64,000 bases of DNA. Origin: Candidatus Epulonipiscium sp. (GTDB lineage: Bacteria > Bacillota > Clostridia > Lachnospirales > Defluviitaleaceae). The stretch lies in the NCBI GenBank assembly GCA_012519205.1, contig JAAYQR010000023.1:96140-160139 (forward strand), given 5' to 3'. Every line of letters starts with the position of its first letter. Position 1 is the stretch's first letter. Both the position numbers and the translations under genes were made by a program. The notes under the pieces are model-generated. The model was not told where the DNA came from, made no database searches, and worked only from the letters and a program-made list of their open reading frames with translations. Shown one piece after another: positions 37,438 through 46,518 of the stretch.

Positions 37438-38435
37438 AATAATTTCATAAAAAAGTCCTCTATATCTTTTAGAGGACTTTTTATATTTGTTATTTGATTT
37501 TTGGGGACTACTTCTATTTTACCATCTTTTTTCTTTATGCGGTACTTATCCTGTTTAAAACCAGCTAGTTCAAATGGATCCTGTGATAAATCTTCTATTA
37601 TGGCTACAGTCTCTCCTGTTTTAACATCTTTCCCTTCGCCTAAAACAAAATGTTTATACTTATTACTCCAATAGTATGTTTGGGTAATTTCTTTAGAATC
37701 CACTATTTCATATTCATCTTCCTTTGGCATGGGCTTACTATTTACTATCTTTGATTTCGAATACGATTGATGCTCTAAGACCCTAAGAACAGGGTATGGA
37801 CTATTTTCCCACATTATAGTTGACTTTTCCATCACCCTAAGCCACTTCGCCTCCGATTTAGGGGGCTGCTCCCACATTTCATTCCAATAAGCCTCATAGT
37901 CTTCCATAATAGAAAGAACCATTTCGAATTTGCCATTATTCCATATATATCCCCTTATATAATGTCCTTTTTCAAATGCCCCTAACATTTGATCTACCGA
38001 TTCCCTAACAATAAGTATATCCTTCCCTTGCTTTTTTATTGGTATGGCTTGAATACCCTTTATATCAAAAAAGGTATCAACTGTTTTAATATACTTATAG
38101 GCGTTTTTAATACTTTCATATACCACTATAATTGACTTTTGGGGCCCTAGGGATAATGTTAATACTAATTCCTTTTTATCATCCCCTAATAAATCAGCAG
38201 TGTCTATTTTCAAATCGATGCTTTCTTTTTTATCATACCAGTCCGCATACCCTGCATCATGTAATACAACTTCAATTATATTTTCTTTATAGCTTTTTTT
38301 ATCTGCTAAATATTCCTTAACCCATGTTTCTTTAATTTCCCTATTTGCTTCTACCTTGTCTATAGTATATACAATGCCTATTACTAATACTATTGCAAAT
38401 AAAATGATATTGCTTTTCTCTCTTAAGCAGCCCAT
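37311..38435 (-). CDS. Membrane-anchored hypothetical protein, possibly with a 3' frameshift
   Basis: The ATG at 38435 (MGCLREKSNIILFAIVLVIG) is preceded by GGGGG; a TTG at 38483 is an alternative. One N-terminal helix anchors an extracytoplasmic domain of about 330 residues with no family I recognise (motifs LLGDDKKELVLTLSLGPQ, GYIWNNGKFEMVLSIMEDYEAYW). The frame runs through the hemerythrin terminator and 127 bases antisense to that gene. One base fewer in the G/T run at 37498-37506 would give the ending PKIK and a stop at 37490-37492, just before the terminator. That fits either a recent indel or a sequencing error. Confidence 0.65.
   Translation of the reverse strand: MGCLREKSNIILFAIVLVIGIVYTIDKVEANREIKETWVKEYLADKKSYKENIIEVVLHDAGYADWYDKKESIDLKIDTADLLGDDKKELVLTLSLGPQKSIIVVYESIKNAYKYIKTVDTFFDIKGIQAIPIKKQGKDILIVRESVDQMLGAFEKGHYIRGYIWNNGKFEMVLSIMEDYEAYWNEMWEQPPKSEAKWLRVMEKSTIMWENSPYPVLRVLEHQSYSKSKIVNSKPMPKEDEYEIVDSKEITQTYYWSNKYKHFVLGEGKDVKTGETVAIIEDLSQDPFELAGFKQDKYRIKKKDGKIEVVPKNQITNIKSPLKDIEDFFMKLFYCRSNIKPLSLKSLAYLRSEISIWLLIQLERKSKISNIAFC
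37449..37482. terminator. Terminator after hemerythrin
   Basis: Twelve-bp stem AAAAGTCCTCTA / TAGAGGACTTTT with A- and T-run flanks, symmetric between convergent genes. Confidence 0.88.
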
Positions 38436-38483
38436 ATCCTTCCCCCATATTGGTAGTTTGATTAATTTATATGAAAAAAACAA

Positions 38484-38511
38484 TAAAAAAATGTCTATAT
38501 TAAATAGACAT
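38484..38511 (-). terminator. Terminator after yvyF
   Basis: Eight-bp stem ATGTCTAT / ATAGACAT followed on the minus strand by seven T. Confidence 0.8.
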
Positions 38512-38540
38512 ATTAATAAAATCTTATAATAAAATAACTT

Positions 38541-38966
38541 TTATTTATTCTTTTTTAGATGATGTTTTAAATGCATCTGAGATTTATAGTTAGCTTTCTT
38601 AAGCTCCACTTCTGGTTCTTTATCTTGTTCTATACCACTTATTGAAGATAATCTTTCTCTTAATCCACCAGAACACTCTTTACAATATCGCCCTGTTTTA
38701 ATTTCTTCACCACAGGACTCACAAGTTAGCCACCCTACGCTTCCTTCTGCTACTTCCAGTCTTTCTTCTCTTAAAAATTTCGTAATCTTTCTAATAGAAA
38801 CACCTATAGCCTCAGCAACTTCTGATATACTGCATTTTGGGTGATCATATATGTATTCTTTTACCTTTTCAAAATCTTCCTCATCTTTTTCAATACACCC
38901 ATTGCATATAGGTTTACCCAAATAGTTAAATAATTTCCCACATCTTATACAATTTCTAACTTCCAA
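38541..38966 (-). CDS. yvyF: YvyF-like flagellar-operon zinc-ribbon protein
   Basis: A 141-residue protein with two zinc ribbons: CIRCGKLF..CNGC at the N terminus and CESCGEE..CKECSG near residues 83-100, flanking a helix-turn-helix-like middle (HPKCSISEVAEAIGVSIRKITKFLREERL). This fits the YvyF/TIGR03826 family, usually encoded in late flagellar operons. TTG start at 38966 behind AGGGGTGATATT. Here no flagellar gene is adjacent: neighbours are trpS and a hypothetical membrane protein. A regulator of flagellar or motility expression is inference. Confidence 0.82.
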   Translation of the reverse strand: MEVRNCIRCGKLFNYLGKPICNGCIEKDEEDFEKVKEYIYDHPKCSISEVAEAIGVSIRKITKFLREERLEVAEGSVGWLTCESCGEEIKTGRYCKECSGGLRERLSSISGIEQDKEPEVELKKANYKSQMHLKHHLKKNK

Positions 38967-39056
38967 AATATCACCCCTATTTAATTATATCACATTTTAC
39001 TGAAATGTTTAAGAATTTAGTCATAAATAGGAGATTTTATCATTTTATAAAATATC

Positions 39057-40076
39057 TTATCTTATGCTAGGGGGAAGTCCTACTTTTTTATGAACTTTCC
39101 TTAAGGTTTTACTAGCAATGTATGAAGCTTCCTCGGCGTTATCTTTAATTATTTTATCAATATAGGCCTTATCCTTTTCTAAACGTCGGAATTCATCTTG
39201 AAGGGGTTTTAATTCCCCTATAACTGCCTCTGCAACGGCCGCCTTAAGTTCACCATACCCCAAAGTTTGAAATCTTTCTACGGCTTCTTCAACTGACTCC
39301 TCCATAATACTGCAATAAATATCTATTAAATTCTTTATTCCTGGTTGCTCATCTTTATAACGTATTTTTGCTTCTGAATCTGTAACTGCCCGTTTTAATT
39401 TCCTAACTATTACATCTGGCGTATCTAAAAGAGCAATAAACGCATTTTCATTTTCATCAGATTTTGACATTTTCTTTGTAGGTTCTTGCAAACTCATAAT
39501 CCTTGCCCCTACCTTTGGAAAATAGCCCTCTGGAACGGTAAAAGTTTCTCCATATATATTATTAAATCTAATTGCAAGATCTCTAGTTAATTCTAAATGC
39601 TGACTTTGGTCATTACCCACAGGAACTAAGTCTGACTGATAAAGTAAGATATCTGATGCCATCAAGGATGGATAAGTAAATAACCCTGCATTAATGTTTT
39701 CGCTATGTTTTTGGGACTTTTCTTTAAATTGGGTCATTCTATTTAATTCACCCATATAGGTAAAACAATTAAGAATCCATGCTAATTCAGCATGGGCACT
39801 TACGTGGGATTGATAATATATAATATTTTTATCAGGATTGAGCCCCGCTGCAATGTACTGCATCAGTACTTCCCTTGAACGCTTTCTAAGTTCTGCAGGA
39901 TTTTGGCGCACAGTTAAGGCATGGAGGTCTACTATGCAAAATAGGCAGTTATATTCATCTTGTAGCTTTATCCAATTCCTAAGGGCACCTAAATAATTAC
40001 CTAATGTAATATTTCCTGAAGGCTGCATGCCACTAAATATAGTCTTCTTCTTTTCCGCTTGTATATCGGTATTCAT
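39057..40076 (-). CDS. trpS: Tryptophanyl-tRNA synthetase
   Basis: Charges tRNA-Trp. The 339-residue protein has SGMQPSGNITLGNYLGAL (TLGN as the HIGH-type motif), the GxDQ motif in PVGNDQSQHLELTRDLA, and KKMSKSDEN near residue 205. I place the start at ATG 40076 because AGAGGTG lies seven bases before it; a TTG immediately precedes it in frame. No T-box is visible in the 185 bases upstream. It is transcribed toward yvyF. Confidence 0.97.
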   Translation of the reverse strand: MNTDIQAEKKKTIFSGMQPSGNITLGNYLGALRNWIKLQDEYNCLFCIVDLHALTVRQNPAELRKRSREVLMQYIAAGLNPDKNIIYYQSHVSAHAELAWILNCFTYMGELNRMTQFKEKSQKHSENINAGLFTYPSLMASDILLYQSDLVPVGNDQSQHLELTRDLAIRFNNIYGETFTVPEGYFPKVGARIMSLQEPTKKMSKSDENENAFIALLDTPDVIVRKLKRAVTDSEAKIRYKDEQPGIKNLIDIYCSIMEESVEEAVERFQTLGYGELKAAVAEAVIGELKPLQDEFRRLEKDKAYIDKIIKDNAEEASYIASKTLRKVHKKVGLPPSIR

Positions 40077-40210
40077 CAACTTTCACCTCTTTAAGTAATT
40101 TAAGGACTTATCTTAATTAGTATATAGTTTTAACAAGAAAACTTCAAGGGTATAAGCAAGTCTTCCCCATATACCCATAAATAGAATGTTCCAGGTCCTA
40201 TAATCAAATT

Positions 40211-40245
40211 AAAAGCATTCCATCCTAACTGGATGAAATGCTTTT
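40211..40245 (-). terminator. Terminator of the second Lpl-type ABC operon
   Basis: Fifteen-bp stem with a single mismatch (AAAAGCATT..CATCC / GGATG..AATGCTTTT), 20 bases past the SBP stop. Confidence 0.85.
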
Positions 40246-40264
40246 AACTGTATCACCAAATCAA

Positions 40265-41947
40265 TTACTTCCAAAGGTCCATTCTGGCTTCTACGAGTTT
40301 TGTGAATTCAACATTTGCTCTTTCGACTCCTACATCTTTTAATTGCTGCTGCAAGTCATCCCAAGAAGCATCAAATTGTTCAGGACTTGCCAATACAACT
40401 TTTGGTAATCCTGCCTGGGTAGCGTCAAGGCACTTTTGTACTATTACGGCAAGATCGCCATCTTGTGGAATCGGAATGCCCCATGCCTGACCCCATACCT
40501 GTTTAGGTACTTCGTCTTTGGTTGGATATAAATCCTTCCAAATCCTTGCACCATATGCATTTAAAACTTCTTTTTCAATTTCACTATAACTATTAACAAT
40601 CTCTTCATCATCCCTTATTGTATATGTCTGTCCAGTTGGATCAAGGAGTCCATCACCTCTTTGTGGGAAGGGATATCCATAAACACCAATACCTGTTCTT
40701 CTCGAATATTCTCTATCGGTATTTCTTGCATAAATTTCTTCTTCTGATCTAACTCTTTTACCATTTTCGATTGTATAATGTACTCCCTCAATTCCCCAGT
40801 TATTAAGTATTTGAGCCTCATCAGTGCACATCCAGTCTATAAATTGTACAGCCCTTACTGGGTCCTTACAGTTTTTTGAAATTCCTATGCCGTAACTTAC
40901 GGAATAACCATAATCTGCATAATCCGCACATGTATATGTTTCATCCAATTGTACTGGGTATTCTCCGTACTGTCTTTCATCCATTCCTGCTGTTCTAAGA
41001 GCTAATTCAGGTTCATTATACTCCCAAAGTTGATCATTTAATGCCAATACTCTACCTGAAGAAATTTTTGCCGCATATTGGTCATACTTTTGTGTTAATG
41101 CATCTGGATCAAGTAGACCAATATCATTCATATGATTAAGCCATCTATAATACTCTTTATGGTTATCTAAAGTAAACCTATATGTTGCCTCATAGGTATC
41201 AGGATTTACATACCAGTTACCATCGTCTGGAAGTCCAGCTACAAAGGCTGCCATATTTCCAAGGGAACATTGCCATCTCCAATCATCTGCTGTCAAAGAT
41301 AAACCAATTGTGGGCTGGTCATTTATAGTTGGATATTTATCAATATAGTCCTGAATGACTTTCTCGGCTTGCTCAAGGGTTTTCAATTCTGGGTATCCTG
41401 CCTCTTTAACTACTGCATGTTGAATAGCAAATGCCATATTAGGAGTGTATCTTTCTGCATCAATACCCATGGAACCAAAAAAGTAAATTGATGGGTCTTC
41501 TGCACTATACCTTAATCTCTTTAGATAATCACCGTAAATTGCTTTGATATTCGGGCCATGCTCCTCAATTAAATCATCTAATTTTAAAAACGCTCCAGCA
41601 CCTATAAATTTAGCCTCCTGTCCGCTGTAAACAAGATCTGGGTAATCATTACTTGCAATCATCAACCCTATTTTTTCATCCAAATCTCCAACAGGATATT
41701 CCATTTTCAGCGTAACTCCTGTCCTTTTTTGTATTTCTTTAGCTACAGGGCTTTCATAATTTTCATAGTTTTGATTTACATCCTTTGAAAACATCGTAAA
41801 AGTAATGGGTTCTAAAGTTTCTCCGGTTGTATTAGTTTTAGTCACATCCGTTTGTTTATTAGCCTCTTTCTTCTGGCCACATCCCGCAGATAATGATGTA
41901 GCAAGAGCCATCACAAGTAAAAGACCAATAACTCTTGTTTTTTTCAT
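40265..41947 (-). CDS. Extracellular solute-binding lipoprotein, LplA/YtcQ type (paralogue)
   Basis: A 560-residue lipoprotein with signal peptide and lipobox SLSAGCG. ATG 41947 follows AAAGGGGGAAAC. The SBP domain begins near residue 45 (ITFTMFSKDVNQNYENYESPVAKEI) and contains MIASNDYPDLVYSGQ, DQYAAKISSGRVLAL and AVQFIDWMCTDEAQILNNWGIEGVHYT. Nearly every motif is shared with the SBP at 26140-27864, with more than half of positions identical in segments I compared. Last gene of its permease-permease-SBP operon. The two systems probably take related ligands. Confidence 0.92.
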   Translation of the reverse strand: MKKTRVIGLLLVMALATSLSAGCGQKKEANKQTDVTKTNTTGETLEPITFTMFSKDVNQNYENYESPVAKEIQKRTGVTLKMEYPVGDLDEKIGLMIASNDYPDLVYSGQEAKFIGAGAFLKLDDLIEEHGPNIKAIYGDYLKRLRYSAEDPSIYFFGSMGIDAERYTPNMAFAIQHAVVKEAGYPELKTLEQAEKVIQDYIDKYPTINDQPTIGLSLTADDWRWQCSLGNMAAFVAGLPDDGNWYVNPDTYEATYRFTLDNHKEYYRWLNHMNDIGLLDPDALTQKYDQYAAKISSGRVLALNDQLWEYNEPELALRTAGMDERQYGEYPVQLDETYTCADYADYGYSVSYGIGISKNCKDPVRAVQFIDWMCTDEAQILNNWGIEGVHYTIENGKRVRSEEEIYARNTDREYSRRTGIGVYGYPFPQRGDGLLDPTGQTYTIRDDEEIVNSYSEIEKEVLNAYGARIWKDLYPTKDEVPKQVWGQAWGIPIPQDGDLAVIVQKCLDATQAGLPKVVLASPEQFDASWDDLQQQLKDVGVERANVEFTKLVEARMDLWK

Positions 41948-42021
41948 GGTGTTTCCCCCTTTAAATTATTATATATTGACATATCTAATATTTTTACTAG
42001 ATATGTTAATACCTTTTAGCG

Positions 42022-42933
42022 TTATTGTTTTACAGCACCTAAGGTCATCCCTGATACGAAATATTTCTGAACAAACGGGTATACTATCAGTATAGGTGCT
42101 GTAGCCACTATGGTAATAGCCATTCTTACAGATTGCGGTGATACCGTATTTGCTAAAACCCCCATACTTTGTGATTTTAATGCTGCATCTGCTCCTTGGG
42201 TAGCTGTGGTATTAGCCATAATTCTCATCAATTCATATTGCAATGTGCTGATGCTCTCTTTACTACTTGCATACAAAAAAGTATCCATCCAAGAATTCCA
42301 TTGGCCTACAGCAATAAATAAGGATATTGTCGCCACAACTGGTATGCATAAGGGTAAAATAATCTTTGTAAATACCTGAAAATCCGTTGCTCCATCTATT
42401 TTTGCTGATTCTTGTAAACTAAACGGAAGGTTATCTATAAAAGACCTTATAACTATTACATTCCAAGTATTTATCAGTCCAGGTATAATATAGACCCAAA
42501 AATTATTTAGTAACTTCAAATTTCGAATGAGCATATAATCCGGTATTAATCCCCCAGAAATATACATTGTTAAAACAAAGATAAGTGCAAACAATTTCTT
42601 TGCTATGAAATCCTTTCTACTTAGGGTATAAGCTAACATACATGAGGATATTATTCCCGTTAGAGTTCCAATTATCGTTCTCATGGTGGATATAATAAAT
42701 GCATTGGGGATATTTCTATATTTAAATATTTCAGTATAGTTATTCAAAGTAAACTTTCTTGGCCAAATATGTATGCCACCTCTAGTTGCATCGGCTGATT
42801 CATTGAGGGATATGGCCAAGACATTCAAAAATGGGTATAAGGTAACAATTAATACAATAACCATAAATAAGTATAAGAATATTTCAAATATGACTTCTCC
42901 AATACCTTTACCTCTAAATATATTTTTAATCAT
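42022..42933 (-). CDS. ABC transporter permease, LplC/YtcP type (paralogue)
   Basis: ATG 42933 (MIKNIFRGKGIGE) follows TGGGAGGTG; 303 residues with six helices. The EAA loop is QESAKIDGATDFQVFTKIILPL, and the C terminus KYFVSGMTLGAVKQ matches that of the 27930-28823 paralogue. It overlaps no gene; the LplB-type gene ends 16 bases upstream and the SBP follows. Confidence 0.93.
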   Translation of the reverse strand: MIKNIFRGKGIGEVIFEIFLYLFMVIVLIVTLYPFLNVLAISLNESADATRGGIHIWPRKFTLNNYTEIFKYRNIPNAFIISTMRTIIGTLTGIISSCMLAYTLSRKDFIAKKLFALIFVLTMYISGGLIPDYMLIRNLKLLNNFWVYIIPGLINTWNVIVIRSFIDNLPFSLQESAKIDGATDFQVFTKIILPLCIPVVATISLFIAVGQWNSWMDTFLYASSKESISTLQYELMRIMANTTATQGADAALKSQSMGVLANTVSPQSVRMAITIVATAPILIVYPFVQKYFVSGMTLGAVKQ

Positions 42934-42949
42934 CTCTACACCTCCCAAT

Positions 42950-43939
42950 CTATATTATCTCGCCTTCACCGATTACTTTTGCAAATTTGTTAGCTGCTAA
43001 AACAAGTATTATACTAACTACCGATTTAAAAATTCCAACTGCAGTACCATAAGAATATCTTCCCAGTTGTATGCCATAAGTTAATGCATAATAATCTAGA
43101 ACATTAGAATATTCAAGGACTATAGAATTTCCTAACAAATATTGTTTTTCAAATCCTATATTAATCAACCACCCTATATTCATTATAAGAAGTACAATGA
43201 TTGTGGACCTTATTCCTGGAAGAGTTACATGCCATATTTGCTTGAATCTTCCAGCACCATCCACTTTAGCTGCGTCATACAATTCCATATCTATGCCAGT
43301 TATCGCTGCCAAATAGATTATAGAATTCCAGCCTACCTCCTTCCACAGGTCTGAGAATAGCACTATCCACCAGAATGCCTTCGGAATCGCTAAAAAATTA
43401 ATAGGCTTTTCAATTATATGTAGCCTTAATAGAAGTTGATTTATGACCCCCGATGTGTCTACCGAAAGCATTGTTGTAATTAGACTAGCCGCTATAACCC
43501 AAGATACAAAATGGGGTAAATAAGATACAGTCTGTACTATTTTTTTAAACATACCATTTTTAACTTCATTTAAAAGCAATGCAAATATAATAGGAATAAC
43601 AAATCCAAAGGTTATTTGTAACATACTCATGGCCAATGTATTTCTTAATGCCAAATAAAATGTTTTATCTTGGAAAAGTTCAATAAAGTATTTCAATCCT
43701 ACCCAATCCTGTTCAAAAAAACCCTTTGCCGGCTTATAATTCTGAAATGCCATGGTCCAGCCCCAAAGGGGAAGATACCTAAATACTAAAACCCATATAA
43801 CAAAAGGCATTGACATTAAAAATAAATACCTTTGTTCATAAATTAATTTACTTAAATTATTTGCAGTTCTTTTGTTTAAAGAACTATCTTTTTTACTCTG
43901 ATTTTGGATATTAGCATTCGCCTTAACCTGCATTTGCAT
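42950..43939 (-). CDS. ABC transporter permease, LplB/YteP type (paralogue)
   Basis: A 329-residue permease, ATG 43939 behind TAGGAGTGGGGG. The N terminus is polar (about 35 residues) and is followed by YLPLWGWTMAFQNY and six helices. The EAA loop YDAAKVDGAGRFKQIWHVTLPG is nearly the same as in 28842-29810. First gene of the second Lpl-type operon. The 84-bp element of the first operon is not seen upstream; an inverted repeat at 44079-44104 is. Confidence 0.93.
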   Translation of the reverse strand: MQMQVKANANIQNQSKKDSSLNKRTANNLSKLIYEQRYLFLMSMPFVIWVLVFRYLPLWGWTMAFQNYKPAKGFFEQDWVGLKYFIELFQDKTFYLALRNTLAMSMLQITFGFVIPIIFALLLNEVKNGMFKKIVQTVSYLPHFVSWVIAASLITTMLSVDTSGVINQLLLRLHIIEKPINFLAIPKAFWWIVLFSDLWKEVGWNSIIYLAAITGIDMELYDAAKVDGAGRFKQIWHVTLPGIRSTIIVLLIMNIGWLINIGFEKQYLLGNSIVLEYSNVLDYYALTYGIQLGRYSYGTAVGIFKSVVSIILVLAANKFAKVIGEGEII

Positions 43940-44078
43940 CCCCCACTCCTAAGATAATTTGTGTAATTTTACGTTATACAATAATTTCATTGTACAATAT
44001 GTACATTATTTGTATTTAATTTTTGTTCCTTAGGTAAGTTCTTACAATAATATTATCTCATACGTTAAGATAAAGGTC

Positions 44079-44104
44079 AAGTAAATTTCGATTAATATTT
44101 ACTT
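44079..44104 (-). promoter_or_regulatory. Inverted repeat upstream of the second Lpl operon
   Basis: Perfect eight-base arms AAGTAAAT / ATTTACTT around TTCGATTAAT. The CGATTA core resembles the lacI and GH130 operators (AACGATTA on the same strand), so LacI control of this operon is possible. It lies about 140 bases before the start codon. Confidence 0.4.
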
Positions 44105-44129
44105 AACCGCTAAGCTATATTTATATAAA

Positions 44130-44161
44130 AATAAGGTAGACCCTAAAGTATCTACCTTATT
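44130..44161 (-). terminator. Terminator after the chemoreceptor gene
   Basis: Eleven-bp stem AATAAGGTAGA / TCTACCTTATT with a ten-base loop, followed by a T-rich run on the minus strand. Confidence 0.85.
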
Positions 44162-44183
44162 TGCCAATCATTCTATATATTAT

Positions 44184-46310
44184 CTAAACTATAAACCTAT
44201 CCATTTTATGATTTAGGTTTTCCACTATATCTGTTAATTGTCTTGCCAAATTATAAAGCTGTTCCGCTGCTGCCATCTGTTCCTCTCCAACAGATATAAC
44301 TTCTTCAGTAGAAGCGGCTGACTGTTGGGCAATAGCGGTTATACTCTCTATGGAACTTATTGCTGTATCTTTCGATTGATTTATGTTCCCAACAGCACTA
44401 TTTACATCTCTCATTTGATAAATAACACTATCAAGAGATTTTGCTATGTTTCCATATGCCTTATTGGTATGTTTAACTGAATTTTGCTGTTCTTTAAATA
44501 TTTCATTCCCCTTTTCTACGATGTTAACTGTACTTTGTGTTTGGCTTTGGATACTATTAACAATCTCCCCTATCATCTTAGTCGCATCCTTTGATTGTTC
44601 CGCTAATCTACCGACTTCGTTAGCAACGACAGCAAATCCCCTGCCTGCTTCCCCGGCTCTAGCAGCCTCTATAGCTGCATTAAGGGATAATAAGTTTGTT
44701 TGTTCACTAATCCCCTCGATGATTTTAGTAATCTGAATAATTTCTTTTGTACTATTATTTAGCTGGTCTATATTTATCTTAATCGTATCTGATACCTGAG
44801 CAGATTCATGGGTTTTAGCATTTAAGGTTTCCAAGGTTTCCATAACTACATTCCCCATATCCTGAGTCCCCTCAATTACCTTTGTAGCCTTATCAACAGT
44901 CTTATTTATAAGATTTATACCTTGAACCAATTCATGAACAGTATGCATACTGCGTTCTGCATCACTGGCCTGCTCACTGGCACCTTTAGCAATAGCTTCA
45001 ACCACTACATTCACCTGTTGGGCTATGGATGTTGATTGCTCAGCAACTGTGTTCATAATGGTTGTATCATCAAATACTTTTCTAGTCAGCTTACGCGTAT
45101 CATCAATCAATTCTTTAATATTTTCCATCATGGTATCAAAGCTTATGGCCAGTTGTCCAATTTCACTTTTGCTTTTCATATTAGTTTTGACAGTCAAGTC
45201 CCCTTGTTCTGCTTTTCCCATCAATCCCATAATTTTTTGTATCGGTCCTGATATGCTTAAGGCAATAAGAATGCCAATTAATATTGCCACTACCGCACAA
45301 ATTACTCCAATAATCAGGGAAGTTTCTCCCACCTTATCGATATCGGTTAACAGTGAAGAAAGGGGAATTTGTGCAATTGTCTTCCAGCCATTTGTACAAG
45401 AGCTATAGGTTATAAGATTATTGTCTATAGATAATAAATCAGATTCAACCTCACCATTAATTATTTTTAAAAGACTATCTGATACGGGCATTCCTAGTTT
45501 TTCTTTGGAATCATGAAGGATTATACTGCCTTCTTCATCAACAATCATAAATGTTGATCCTTCCCCCAAATTTATATTCTTATAAATCCCTTCAAATGTT
45601 GATAACTTAATATTTAATCCAATAAGCCCTATTTCCTTACCGGTACTAAGACTAGTTAATCTTCTAAATAAATATAGACTCTCATAAGAATCATTAAATC
45701 CTGTAACCCATAGGGTATTTCCCTTTCTTTCAATTACACTTTTATATATTTCTGTAGACTCAAAAACCTCGTTGTTAAAAGTTTTCAAATCCCATCCCGG
45801 TCCTACAGCCATGATTCCGAAATCATATGTATACATTAATACTCCATTTAAGCCTGCATTGGTTTGTACAAGAGTAGTCATAATTGAGTCTATCTCTCTC
45901 TTATTTTCGATAATCTTTAATGTATCATCAGCCTTGCTCGAATTCAGAAATATTTCTGAGAGTCTATTATTAGATATCAATTGTTTGCTTATTCTCTCCA
46001 TCTCATCTATTTTATCGTTAATATTAAAAGTTACCTGCTGTACCAGTTGCTCCGAATAGAGACCTACCTTATCTTCTACCGTCTTCCTAGAATTAGAATA
46101 GGCAAATACACCTATTATAATAAGTGGCAAAAGGCTTAAAATCAAAAAGGAAAATATTAACCTTGTTCTTATCTTAGCCATATCTAAAAACTTAAAATTA
46201 ACTTTAGATAATAGTCTACCTATTTTTTTACCGCCTCTACCTTTTTTTAACTTAAGATTTTCTCCTTTTTTAACCTTAAACTTTACTTTAGGCAGTGAAA
46301 GTCTTCCCAT
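44184..46310 (-). CDS. Methyl-accepting chemotaxis protein with dCache sensor
   Basis: A 708-residue chemoreceptor. A very basic cytoplasmic N terminus (about 45 residues, [22 protein letters not shown]) precedes the first helix (about 50-70). An extracytoplasmic dCache domain spans about 80-325, a second helix about 328-352, HAMP to about 410, and the signalling domain to the end with the conserved tip [32 protein letters not shown]. Start ATG 46310 follows AAGGTGAGGAAAAT. It lies next to a sugar ABC operon, so an SBP-bound sugar or small ligand is a plausible cue. The basic N-terminal extension is unusual for the class. Confidence 0.94.
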   Translation of the reverse strand: MGRLSLPKVKFKVKKGENLKLKKGRGGKKIGRLLSKVNFKFLDMAKIRTRLIFSFLILSLLPLIIIGVFAYSNSRKTVEDKVGLYSEQLVQQVTFNINDKIDEMERISKQLISNNRLSEIFLNSSKADDTLKIIENKREIDSIMTTLVQTNAGLNGVLMYTYDFGIMAVGPGWDLKTFNNEVFESTEIYKSVIERKGNTLWVTGFNDSYESLYLFRRLTSLSTGKEIGLIGLNIKLSTFEGIYKNINLGEGSTFMIVDEEGSIILHDSKEKLGMPVSDSLLKIINGEVESDLLSIDNNLITYSSCTNGWKTIAQIPLSSLLTDIDKVGETSLIIGVICAVVAILIGILIALSISGPIQKIMGLMGKAEQGDLTVKTNMKSKSEIGQLAISFDTMMENIKELIDDTRKLTRKVFDDTTIMNTVAEQSTSIAQQVNVVVEAIAKGASEQASDAERSMHTVHELVQGINLINKTVDKATKVIEGTQDMGNVVMETLETLNAKTHESAQVSDTIKINIDQLNNSTKEIIQITKIIEGISEQTNLLSLNAAIEAARAGEAGRGFAVVANEVGRLAEQSKDATKMIGEIVNSIQSQTQSTVNIVEKGNEIFKEQQNSVKHTNKAYGNIAKSLDSVIYQMRDVNSAVGNINQSKDTAISSIESITAIAQQSAASTEEVISVGEEQMAAAEQLYNLARQLTDIVENLNHKMDRFIV

Positions 46311-46455
46311 ATTTTCCTCACCTTTCTTGTATATTTTTAAAGCCCACTATTATACTTTAGTTTATAAATAGGTTTTAATAAGTCAATCTTATCACACTTC
46401 ATCAATGTTCACAATATATTTTTATTTCTAAAATTAATCTTATTAATTTACACGA

Positions 46456-46496
46456 ATAAAGTCCTATAGGAATCTAGAATTCCCATAGGACTTTAT
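46456..46496 (-). terminator. Dyad after the DUF4340 gene
   Basis: Twelve-bp perfect arms ATAAAGTCCTAT / ATAGGACTTTAT with further inner pairing across the loop. The U-tract on the minus strand is short. Confidence 0.55.
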
Positions 46497-46518
46497 ACAT
46501 ATTAACGATTATTGGATT

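Noticed and set aside
40077..40264. Possible T-box leader of trpS
   Set aside because: No T-box signature (AGGGUGG-type) or terminator-antiterminator pair; the only hairpin belongs to the SBP operon terminator upstream.
43992..44010. TGTACA-rich palindrome upstream of the second Lpl operon
   Set aside because: Short and self-complementary by composition; no second copy at related promoters.
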